This document shows, piece by piece, positions 1-5,819 of a DNA stretch of 5,819 bases (the stretch's first letter is position 1; the number at the start of each line of letters is the position of its first letter). The stretch lies in assembly GCA_023419055.1 (NCBI GenBank), contig JAEZYO010000230.1, forward strand, positions 1 through 5,819, in the 5' to 3' direction. The notes beneath the pieces are model-generated. The model saw nothing but the letters and a program-made list of their open reading frames with translations, searched no databases and was not told where the DNA came from. Source of the stretch: Pseudomonadota bacterium (GTDB lineage Bacteria; Myxococcota; Polyangia; Polyangiales; Polyangiaceae). The translations under genes were made by a program, and so were the position numbers.

Positions 1-330
1 CTTCACGGCACCGGAGCTACCAGCTCCGCCAGCCGAGCCACCACCGCCGCCACTGCCAGCTCCGCCGCTCCCACCACCGCCCGAGATGTTCGTGGAGCCC
101 GCCGCTCCCGAGGCGCCGCCACTGGCCGCACCGCCATGTCCGGAGCCGGCGCTCCCGGCGCTACTCGAGCCGGCGCTCCCGGCGCTATTCGAGCCGGCGC
201 TCCCGGCGCTACTCGAGCCGGCGGTGCCGCCGCTGCCGGTTCCTCGAGTTTCAGATCCCTGACTGCATGCGAGCGACAAGGGCAGGAACAAGAGGAACCG
301 CGCCGGGCCGGGTGAGCGCGACGCGCGCAC
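1..330 (-). CDS. Putative Gly/Ser/Ala-rich secreted lipoprotein, 3' partial
   Basis: An open frame runs off the left edge; 110 codons are visible from the chosen GTG (328-330). Residues 1-22 look like a lipoprotein signal peptide: a basic n-region (RASRSPGPAR), a hydrophobic stretch FLLFLPLSLA, then Cys22. The lipobox LSLAC is imperfect, with Ser rather than Leu at -3. From Cys22 on, 75 of 89 visible residues are Gly, Ser or Ala, which suggests an unstructured tether. Such tethers are common at the N-terminus of cell-surface lipoproteins in myxobacteria (family knowledge). GTG was chosen because it gives a normal 21-residue signal peptide and is preceded by AGG at 4 and 9 nt. An in-frame ATG at 376-378, with AGGA only 3 nt upstream, would give a 37-residue leader and is the main alternative. 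The functional domain lies outside the window, so no activity can be assigned. Confidence 0.75.
   Translation of the reverse strand, partial: MRASRSPGPARFLLFLPLSLACSQGSETRGTGSGGTAGSSSAGSAGSNSAGSAGSSSAGSAGSGHGGAASGGASGAAGSTNISGGGGSGGAGSGGGGGSAGGAGSSGAVK
143..214 (-). repeat. Three tandem 24-bp units in the lipoprotein tether
   Basis: The units are 143-166, 167-190 and 191-214. The first and third are identical; the second differs by one base at 188 (T for C), changing Ser to Asn. Read on the minus strand they encode the octapeptide AGSSSAGS, with AGSNSAGS in the middle unit. A fourth copy starts at 215 but diverges after 9 bases. Each unit also contains two near-identical 9-bp halves (GCCGGCGCT and CCCGGCGCT on the plus strand). 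The unit is a multiple of three, so copy-number change would alter tether length without shifting the frame. Confidence 0.95.
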
Positions 331-536
331 CGTACCTAACCTGGCTTTCGTCCTCCGCACCGTCGACTGAGGCTTCATCGATCCTGTAGTCGCGCGAGCG
401 TGTCGAACGGGAGCAACAAACTTCGCGCGTCCGCCAGCGCACGACCGACATCGTGAGACGTTCGCAGCGCGCAGTTTTTACAAGAACCAGTGCGGTGTCT
501 CTTCTAGAATGGAGACGCCCAATTCATGCAGAGGGG
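331..536. other. Intergenic gap between the sensor and lipoprotein genes
   Basis: The gap is 206 bp with the GTG start, or 158 bp if the upstream ATG is used. I see no RNA gene, no good sigma-70 or sigma-54 promoter, and no hairpin followed by a T run on the minus strand. It includes an AT-richer patch around 475-510 that contrasts with the GC-rich genes. Its length leaves room for a promoter of the downstream gene, so a shared transcript is possible but not shown. Confidence 0.6.
335..342 (-). promoter_or_regulatory. Possible ribosome binding site for the lipoprotein gene
   Basis: On the minus strand the GTG start is preceded by CCAGGTTAGGTACG, which holds two AGG cores 9 and 4 nt from the start codon. 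Either would be a weak Shine-Dalgarno sequence. It supports the GTG start only modestly, because the upstream ATG at 376-378 also has an AGGA core (382-385), though at a tight 3-nt spacing. Confidence 0.4.
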
Positions 537-3500
537 TCAGCGAGAGGGCGCACGATCGAGCACTTCGAAGATGCGTCGAGTCAGCTCCTCGACCGAGTAG
601 GGTTTCGCGAGAAACTCGATCCCCTTCTTCAAGATGCCGCGGTGGACGATCACGTTGTGCGGATAGCCGGAGACGTACAAAACTCGAAGCTCCGGCAGCA
701 CTTCGGCGACCCGTTCGGCGAGGACGCGCCCGTTGATGCCAGGCATGATGACGTCGGTGATCAAGATCTCGGGCCTCGGAACGAGTGACGAGAGACGAGC
801 CAGCGCCTCTTCACCGTTCTCGAAGGCATGAATCGTGTGGCCGAAGCGCGTGAGGACGCGCGTGGCGAAGGTACGTACTCGTCTGTCGTCCTCCACGAGC
901 AGGATCGAGGCGACGCGAGCCGGAGCCTTCGCGGGCGCGCGCGCCGTCACCGGTGCCGAAGCTTCGGTAGCCACGGGGAGGTAGATCTTGAAGGTCGTGC
1001 CGAGACCGAGCTCGGAATAGACCTCGATCAAGCCGCCGTTCTGTCGGACTGCGCCGTACACCGTGGCGAGGCCGAGCCCCGTACCCCGCCCGGGCTCCTT
1101 GGTGGTGAAGAAGGGTTCGAAGAGGTTGGCTCGCACTTCCGACGTCATGCCCGCGCCGGTGTCGGAAACCTGGAGCAGGGCGTGCGCTCCCTGGTGCGCG
1201 TCGACATGCAGCCGGCAGTACTCTTCGTCCAGGTAGACGTTCGAAGTCTGGATGATGAGCCGCCCGCCGTTCGTCATGGCGTCTCGAGCGTTGACCGCGA
1301 GGTTGACGATGATCTGCTCGACTTGCGCCGGGTCGCAGTAGATCGGCGTGAGATCGTGTGCGCAGAGCGTTTCGAGCTTTATGTCCTCGCCGAGCAAACG
1401 AGTGACCATCTTTTCGATGCGTTGGATGACCTCGTTCAAATCGAGGACGGTGGGCGCGATGATCTGCTTTCGCGAGAAAGCCAGCAGCTGGCGCGTCAAA
1501 CCGGCGGCGGAGGTCGTCGCGTCGGCGACCTCGGCGAGGTGGCGTCGCACGGGGTGGCCCGCTGGGAGCTCCGTCTGGCTGATCTCGAGCCCGAGCGAGA
1601 TGACGGTGAGAACGTTGTTGAAGTCGTGCGCGATACCGCCCGCCAGCCGTCCGATGGACTCCATCTTCTGTGCTTGGACCAGCTGAGCTTCGACCTTCTT
1701 GCGCAGGCCCAGCTCTGCCTGAGATGCCCGGTAGAGCCTCGCGTTGTCAATGGCCACCGCGGCACGGCGCCCGAGCTCTTGCACCAGCTCGAGATCGGCG
1801 CGCCCGAAATGTCCAGCCGTGCCCGATACGAGCGTGAGTGCTCCGAGCACCTGACCGCGCGCAGTCAACGGCACGCAGATGGCGCTGCGGCCGCCCAGGG
1901 TGGCAATCAAATGGGTGTGACGGTCGTCCACGCAGTAGCGGGGCAACTCTTCGTCGGGTAGATCCTCGACGAGGAGCGGCGCTCCGCTCCTGAGGACGGC
2001 AGCAGCGGGTTGCGGCGACTCCCGGTCGGGCGGATAGGCCTGCTGCAGTTCACGCAGCAGGGGCTCCTTGCTCGAATCGCGATGGGCCCCCGCGGCGCGT
2101 TCCAGGCGAGTACCTTCGACGATGTCGATCACGCACCAGTCAGCCAGCGACCGGACACAAAACTGGCTGAGCCAGACGAGCTGGGCGGAGTACTCGAGGG
2201 ACTCCGAAAGACGAGCGGATGCCTCGCCGAGCAGTGCCGCTCGCCGTTCGGCGGCCTCGGCGGCGGCACGTGCTTTCCGTTCGGCGGCGAGCAGCAACGC
2301 GTTCTCGACCGAAATCGCCGACTGAGTCGCCAGCACCTCGACGGCCGCGAGTCGGCCGGGAGTGAACGTTCCCGGCACGAGGCGGCTCTCGAGGTAAAGC
2401 ACGCCCAGCACCTGGCCTTGCTTCAGGATCGGCAGGCACAGAACCGAACGTGGCCGAGTGCGAACCAGGTATTCGTCGGCGACGGGCGCCCTTTGGACGT
2501 CGTCATCGACGATCACGCGCTCTCGGGTCAACTCCACGTAGCGCAGCAGCGACACGGGCAAGACCGACGAGCCGTCGCGCAGTTCCTGGTGCAGGGTGCT
2601 CGTCTCGACGCCGCTCGCCGTGAGCGCGGCCTCCGCCTCCACGAACAACATCCTGTCCCGAGCGAACACGAGCACGGCCCGCTGCGCGCCGCTCTGCTCC
2701 AGCACCGCCTCGAGCAACGCGCGCACCAGATTTTCGAACTCGATCTCGCTCGAGATGGCCTGCGACGCCTTGAGCACCGAGAACAACTCCAGCTGCTCCG
2801 GTCGCACCGCGAGGGTGACGGCAAGGCCGTGCGGTCCGAGCGGGCGCAGGGAGGCGTGCTGGCGCTCGAGTTGCTCCACCTTGGCCTCGGCTCCCCAGCG
2901 TTGATAGCAGGCACGGGCACGCTCGAGATAAGCGCCCGCAACCACCTTCAAGCCACGCATCTTGCAGAAGCGGGCCGCCAGCTCCGCAGCGATCGCCTCG
3001 TTCTGCGCGAACCCGTCTTCACGAGCCGACGCGATCGCCTCCTCGTAGAGCCGTAGTGCCTCGGCGTCGCGGCCGTCGAGTCGCGCGGCCTCCGCCGCAA
3101 TGAGGGCTCGTCGGTTGCGGAAGGTCGCGGCGCCGCGCTTCTCCCACACCCGGTGGTGCGCTTCCAAGTCGGCGACCCGCGCCCGGAGCCCGGGGCGTTC
3201 CTCCGCCGGCGCGTCGTCGTAGTGGCAAGAGTAGGCGAGCGCGGCGACGTACCAAGCGTGCGCCACGTCCGCGGCGCTGCCCATGTGTTGGAGCGTTCGG
3301 TAGCAGTCGGCCACCTTCGCCGCGCTCCGATAGTCCCCGAAGATGAAGTGCTCGACTGCCTGACAAGCCTGGTGCTGGAACCTGAGCCACGGATGCTCCG
3401 GCTCGGGCTTGCTCAAAGTCGTCGCCGCTCGCCCTCCGCGCAATCGCTGCACCAGGCGCAGCATACTCGCGACGTACTCTTCTATGTATTGCCGCACGTG

Positions 3501-5819
3501 CCGCGTGAACTCCAGCTGCTGCTCCGCTTCGGCCGCCACCTCGCTGAGCGATTCGCCCGCGCTGAAGGCGTACTCGACGAGCACCAGTGACGAGAACGAG
3601 GCTACGTTGATGTCTCCGCATTCACGCGCCGCCTCGAAGGATCGCCGGATCAACGGGATCACCTCCCGAAGGGGACGCGTCCAGCCGTGGACGAAGACGG
3701 CGTTCGTGAAATAGCAGGCACCTCGCCCCGGCGACGGCGCCGGACCGTGCCGCTCGCAGACCACGGCAGCGACCTGCCCGAACCGGTACGCTTCGTCCCA
3801 GCGCTCGAAGACCCGCCCCAGCGCCCCACCGAACGTGGAGTACCCGTGTGGCGAGCTCGAGCTGTTACCGTGGCGGAGGCTCAACCGCACGATGCTGGCG
3901 GCCATGAGATCGTGCAGCCCCAGATCGAGCTGGTAGGCGGTCGGCATCGTCTTCGAGAGCAGCTCGACTCCGGCCCTCACCGCGGGATCGGTCATCTCCG
4001 GCAAGTCTGCGATGTCCTCGATGCTCCGCTCGCCCCAGGCTCCCAGGGTCTCGGTGAGGTAACGTCGCTGCTCGTCATCGCTAGGATGCAGTGGCAGGTC
4101 GACGCCGAGCCATTGTTTGCAGGCCGCCAGCACCAAGAGCAGGTTCTCTTCCACCGCCTGAGACTGAACTGCGATGAGGTCGCTTTGGAGCGCAGCGACC
4201 TCGAGGTGATCCGCCGCCGTCCGCACGTGCTGCGATAGCTTTGCGAGGAGCCCGGACGCGACCTCGAACTTTTGGCTCAGCGCTTCGCAGCGGGCGCGCT
4301 CGAGATAGAGACCGTGGGTCAGCTCGTAGTGACGCTCCCAGGGTCCCGCCGGAAGCAGCCCCTGACCCGTCGCCAGATAGCGCGCCCCGAGCTCGTACGC
4401 GCTGGCGGCCTCGGCCTTGCGCCCGGCTCGCAGGTTGAGCTCGGCGATGCGCAACCGTTCCGACTCGTCAGTCACCAGGGCGAGCCCGAGATCGAGCTGG
4501 GTCACGATGTCGAAGAGCCGCTCCTGCAGGCGCTCGGCGGGCGTGTGCTCGAAGAGGAGCCGCCCCACACGGAGGTGCATCCGAGCACGGCGCGCCGGCT
4601 CGAGGAGCGCGTAGGCCGCTTGCCGGATGCGATCGTGCGCGAACGCGACGCGGTCACCCGTCTGCCAGACTAACCCGGCCTCGAGCGCCTCCCGCAGATC
4701 GCGCCCGGTCTCCTCCTCGGACCTTCCGTACACCAGCGCCAAAAACGGGACCTCGCACTCGTTGCCGATGCACGCAGCGACGGTCGACACCCTCTGCGTG
4801 GCGATCGACAACCCCGTCAGGCGCTGCAGCAGGAAGTCGACGACGTTGTCGGTGTAGCCGCGCGTCTCGATGCGCGCGACGTCCCAGCGCCAGGTGAGGC
4901 TGCTCTGCTCCAGCCACAGTAGGCGGTCTCGATGGAGGAGGCTCAAGAACTGGAGCAAGAAGAACGGGTTTCCGCCGGTCTTCTCACACACGAGCTCAGC
5001 TAGTGGTCGCGCGCGTTCACGATCCGACTGCAGCGTGTCCGCGACGAGCTCGAGGACGGCGTCCATGCCGAGTGGCGCGAGCGTCACCTCGCTGACCCGT
5101 GCGCGGGCTTTACGGATGCGATCGAGAAGCCGGGCGAGCGGGTGCAACCGATCCACCTCGTTGTCGCGATACGAGCCGATCAAGAGGAGGTGGTGCGTCT
5201 CCGGGGCGGTCATGATCTCTTCGAGCAGCCGCAGGCTGGCGGCGTCGGCCCACTGCAGATCATCCAGGAACAGCACCAGCGGGTGCTCCGGGCGCGTGAA
5301 CACCCCGAGGAAGGCGAGGAACGCACGTCGAAAACGCAGCTCTGCGTCGAGCAGCGGCGCCTCCACCAGGGGCGGAGGCTGCCCGAGGAGCAACCGAAGC
5401 GGTGGAATCACATCGACGAGCAGCTGCGCCTCGTTGCCGAGCGCCTGCGCGAGCGGGGCCTTCCAGGCACGGCGGGACTCCTGGTCTTGAGTCAGCACGT
5501 CGATCACGACGCGCGTGAACGCCTGGACCAGCGTGGAGTAGGGGATGTTCCGCGCGTGCTGGTCGAACTTACCCGAGAGGTAGATCGCCCGTTGCTCGAG
5601 GACGGGCTGGCGGAGCTCCGCGACGAGCGCGGATTTGCCGACGCCAGGCTGGCCTTTCAGGATGAGCAGCTCGGCGGCGCCGCGCGCGACCACCCGCTCG
5701 AAGGCGCGGTGCAAGGCGCTCACCTCGTGCGCGCGACCGTAGAGCTTTTCCGGTACGCGCGGCTCGTCGGCGACGTCGTACTCGCCGAGAACGAAGGGCG
5801 CGATGGCGCCAAAGCGCGG
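537..5819 (-). CDS. Giant hybrid sensor histidine kinase: (predicted Ser/Thr kinase)-AAA ATPase-TPR-GAF-GAF-HisKA-HATPase-REC, 5' partial
   Basis: A soluble multidomain signalling protein of the family often called trifunctional Ser/Thr kinase/ATP-binding protein/sensor histidine kinase, here with an added C-terminal receiver. The visible part is 1760 residues, ending at TGA (537-539). Counting from the internal GTG at 5723 as residue 1: Walker A GQPGVGKS 24-31, Walker B LVLFLDDLQWAD 149-160, TPR-like helices about 381-965, GAF domains about 985-1145 and 1168-1332, phospho-accepting His1366, N box 1474-1483, G boxes 1521-1557, receiver Asp1657. No membrane segment is visible, so it should be cytoplasmic. 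The frame stays open through the right edge. The 32 codons before the GTG contain no ATG, GTG or TTG, and they encode IAPFVLGEYDV...PEKLYGR, the linker that follows the protein kinase domain in this family. The true start and a kinase domain of roughly 300 residues therefore probably lie upstream (inference). Ligand and output are unknown. Confidence 0.95.
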   Translation of the reverse strand, partial: PRFGAIAPFVLGEYDVADEPRVPEKLYGRAHEVSALHRAFERVVARGAAELLILKGQPGVGKSALVAELRQPVLEQRAIYLSGKFDQHARNIPYSTLVQAFTRVVIDVLTQDQESRRAWKAPLAQALGNEAQLLVDVIPPLRLLLGQPPPLVEAPLLDAELRFRRAFLAFLGVFTRPEHPLVLFLDDLQWADAASLRLLEEIMTAPETHHLLLIGSYRDNEVDRLHPLARLLDRIRKARARVSEVTLAPLGMDAVLELVADTLQSDRERARPLAELVCEKTGGNPFFLLQFLSLLHRDRLLWLEQSSLTWRWDVARIETRGYTDNVVDFLLQRLTGLSIATQRVSTVAACIGNECEVPFLALVYGRSEEETGRDLREALEAGLVWQTGDRVAFAHDRIRQAAYALLEPARRARMHLRVGRLLFEHTPAERLQERLFDIVTQLDLGLALVTDESERLRIAELNLRAGRKAEAASAYELGARYLATGQGLLPAGPWERHYELTHGLYLERARCEALSQKFEVASGLLAKLSQHVRTAADHLEVAALQSDLIAVQSQAVEENLLLVLAACKQWLGVDLPLHPSDDEQRRYLTETLGAWGERSIEDIADLPEMTDPAVRAGVELLSKTMPTAYQLDLGLHDLMAASIVRLSLRHGNSSSSPHGYSTFGGALGRVFERWDEAYRFGQVAAVVCERHGPAPSPGRGACYFTNAVFVHGWTRPLREVIPLIRRSFEAARECGDINVASFSSLVLVEYAFSAGESLSEVAAEAEQQLEFTRHVRQYIEEYVASMLRLVQRLRGGRAATTLSKPEPEHPWLRFQHQACQAVEHFIFGDYRSAAKVADCYRTLQHMGSAADVAHAWYVAALAYSCHYDDAPAEERPGLRARVADLEAHHRVWEKRGAATFRNRRALIAAEAARLDGRDAEALRLYEEAIASAREDGFAQNEAIAAELAARFCKMRGLKVVAGAYLERARACYQRWGAEAKVEQLERQHASLRPLGPHGLAVTLAVRPEQLELFSVLKASQAISSEIEFENLVRALLEAVLEQSGAQRAVLVFARDRMLFVEAEAALTASGVETSTLHQELRDGSSVLPVSLLRYVELTRERVIVDDDVQRAPVADEYLVRTRPRSVLCLPILKQGQVLGVLYLESRLVPGTFTPGRLAAVEVLATQSAISVENALLLAAERKARAAAEAAERRAALLGEASARLSESLEYSAQLVWLSQFCVRSLADWCVIDIVEGTRLERAAGAHRDSSKEPLLRELQQAYPPDRESPQPAAAVLRSGAPLLVEDLPDEELPRYCVDDRHTHLIATLGGRSAICVPLTARGQVLGALTLVSGTAGHFGRADLELVQELGRRAAVAIDNARLYRASQAELGLRKKVEAQLVQAQKMESIGRLAGGIAHDFNNVLTVISLGLEISQTELPAGHPVRRHLAEVADATTSAAGLTRQLLAFSRKQIIAPTVLDLNEVIQRIEKMVTRLLGEDIKLETLCAHDLTPIYCDPAQVEQIIVNLAVNARDAMTNGGRLIIQTSNVYLDEEYCRLHVDAHQGAHALLQVSDTGAGMTSEVRANLFEPFFTTKEPGRGTGLGLATVYGAVRQNGGLIEVYSELGLGTTFKIYLPVATEASAPVTARAPAKAPARVASILLVEDDRRVRTFATRVLTRFGHTIHAFENGEEALARLSSLVPRPEILITDVIMPGINGRVLAERVAEVLPELRVLYVSGYPHNVIVHRGILKKGIEFLAKPYSVEELTRRIFEVLDRAPSR
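552..908 (-). other. C-terminal receiver (REC) domain of the hybrid kinase
   Basis: A complete receiver of about 119 residues follows an Ala/Pro-rich linker (about 1587-1605). ILLVEDDRRVR supplies the acidic pocket (Asp1612/Asp1613). Asp1657 in EILITDVIMPGINGR is the phospho-acceptor (codon at 753-755). Ser1685 in VLYVSGYP is the switch residue, and Lys1707 in FLAKPYS is the conserved lysine. No DNA-binding or enzymatic output domain follows; the protein ends 21 residues after Lys1707. The receiver could act as a phosphate sink or as the first step of a relay to an HPt partner, which is not in the window. Confidence 0.95.
966..1676 (-). other. Histidine kinase core (HisKA + HATPase_c), HDFNN type
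   Basis: The H box KMESIGRLAGGIAHDFNN places the phospho-accepting histidine at residue 1366 (codon at 1626-1628). The second dimerisation helix ends in RQLLAFSRKQ (1411-1420). The ATP-binding domain has a complete set of boxes: N box NLAVNARDAM (1474-1483), G1 DTGAGM (1521-1526), F box LFEPFFTTK (1534-1542) and G2 GRGTGLGLATVYG (1545-1557). It ends with the usual GTTFKIYLP strand. No catalytic residue is missing, so autophosphorylation is expected. The HDFNN H box is characteristic of PAS-type hybrid kinases that carry a C-terminal receiver, as this protein does. Confidence 0.95.
1728..2222 (-). other. GAF domain 2 of the hybrid sensor
   Basis: Residues about 1168-1332. The segment LADWCVIDIVEG...RLERAAGAHRD, the later AICVPLTARGQVLGALTLVS core (1281-1300), and the closing helix ELGRRAAVAIDNARLY match the GAF subtype seen in multidomain sensors and RsbU-like phosphatases, which share the ADWC(V/I)(V/I)D signature. 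Four cysteines are present (1189, 1197, 1264, 1283). Cys1197 belongs to the ADWC signature and is probably structural. The following helix (about 1333-1355) is charged and probably forms the signalling coil into the kinase dimerisation domain. Confidence 0.88.
2289..2771 (-). other. GAF domain 1 of the hybrid sensor
   Basis: Residues about 985-1145. The segment opens with KASQAISSEIEFENLVRALL and an AQRAVLVFARD strand. It then carries the core SVLCLPILKQGQVLGVLYLE (1093-1112) and closes with FTPGRLAAVEVLATQSAISVENA, the usual C-terminal GAF helix. The extended insertion before the core (VIVDDDVQRAPVADEYL) is typical of GAF domains in AAA-GAF-histidine kinase proteins. It is followed by an Ala/Glu/Arg-rich helix (about 1143-1167) that probably forms a coiled coil linking it to the second GAF domain. 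Ligand unknown. Confidence 0.87.
2829..4583 (-). other. Helical TPR-like region of the hybrid sensor
   Basis: About 585 residues rich in Ala, Leu, Glu and Arg with repeated amphipathic helix patterns, such as RLDGRDAEALRLYEEAIASA (881-900) followed by GFAQNEAIAAELAARF, which looks like a TPR helix pair. LRHGNSSSSPHGYSTFG (616-632) corresponds to the family's RHGNS...GY element, which supports homology to kinase-AAA-GAF sensors. Such regions normally act as protein-interaction or ligand-sensing scaffolds between the ATPase and the GAF domains. I could not fix repeat number or boundaries by eye. Confidence 0.75.
4584..5747 (-). other. AAA/STAND-type ATPase module of the hybrid sensor
   Basis: This segment runs from the KLYGRAHEV entry motif to the end of the post-ATPase helical domain. 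The P-loop GQPGVGKS (codons at 5631-5654) and the Walker B strand LVLFLDDLQWAD, with paired Asp154/Asp155, should bind and hydrolyse ATP. LLIGSYRDNEV (about 180-190) fits the sensor-1 strand, and TGGNPFFLLQFL (249-260) is the conserved NPFF motif of AAA_16-type ATPases. FAHDRIRQAAY (361-371) matches the HDR.QQAAY element found after the ATPase in kinase-AAA-GAF-histidine kinase proteins. In STAND proteins this module works as a nucleotide-driven switch. What it senses here cannot be read from the sequence. Confidence 0.9.

Noticed and set aside
1..240. Repeat-rich GC block as a CRISPR array or mobile-element end
   Set aside because: The repeats are contiguous 24-bp units without spacers and translate cleanly as a Gly/Ser/Ala tether, so they are a coding minisatellite.
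251..451. 66-codon minus-strand open frame overlapping the lipoprotein gene start
   Set aside because: It is in a different frame from the signal peptide and tether, is Arg-rich and unpatterned, and ends just where the lipoprotein frame becomes clearly coding.
466..480. GCGCGC followed by TTTTT on the plus strand as an intrinsic terminator
   Set aside because: No stable stem precedes the T run, and no plus-strand gene exists to terminate.
494..519. Hairpin 18 nt downstream of the sensor stop as a terminator
   Set aside because: GUCUC/GAGAC gives only a 5-bp stem with a 10-nt loop in the minus-strand transcript (a C-A mismatch blocks extension), and no U run follows it. As a plus-strand RNA the stem reaches 8 bp with a G-U pair, but no gene lies upstream on that strand.
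453..788. Plus-strand open frame crossing the sensor stop codon
   Set aside because: Most of it is antisense to the receiver domain, and its sequence shows no motif or plausible ribosome binding site.
828..3056. Two long plus-strand open frames (828-1961 and 2010-3056) antisense to the sensor gene
   Set aside because: They are Arg/Asp/Gln-rich translations with no recognisable motif, lie opposite a gene with clear domain conservation, and are what GC-rich codon bias produces on the reverse strand.

Overview
The window is GC-rich (clearly above 60% by eye) and all recognisable coding lies on the minus strand. The architecture of the large sensor protein and the Gly/Ser/Ala-rich lipoprotein-like gene beside it suggest a large-genome deltaproteobacterium, most likely a myxobacterium (Myxococcota, Polyangia-like). 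This is inferred from protein style; no rRNA or other taxonomic marker is present.

About 90% of the window (537-5819) is one minus-strand gene whose 5' end lies beyond the right edge. The visible 1760 residues read, in order: a linker typical of the segment just after a Ser/Thr protein kinase domain, an AAA/STAND-type ATPase, a long helical TPR-like region, two GAF domains joined by a short coiled coil, an HDFNN-type histidine kinase core, and a C-terminal receiver domain. All catalytic motifs that can be checked are intact. There are no transmembrane segments, so it should be a cytoplasmic signal integrator. The frame is open to the right edge with no start codon in its last 32 codons, so the first possible start inside the window (GTG at 5721-5723) is almost certainly internal.

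A 158-206 bp intergenic gap follows, without a convincing terminator or promoter. Then comes a second minus-strand gene, cut by the left edge (1-330, or 1-378 with an upstream ATG). It has a signal peptide ending in Ala-Cys and a mature region made almost entirely of Gly, Ser and Ala, including three tandem copies of a 24-bp unit. It looks like the N-terminus and flexible tether of a secreted lipoprotein; its functional domain is outside the window.

The two genes are codirectional, but nothing in the sequence shows that they act together. No RNA gene, CRISPR array, insertion sequence or attachment site was seen. The long plus-strand open frames are antisense shadows of the sensor gene.
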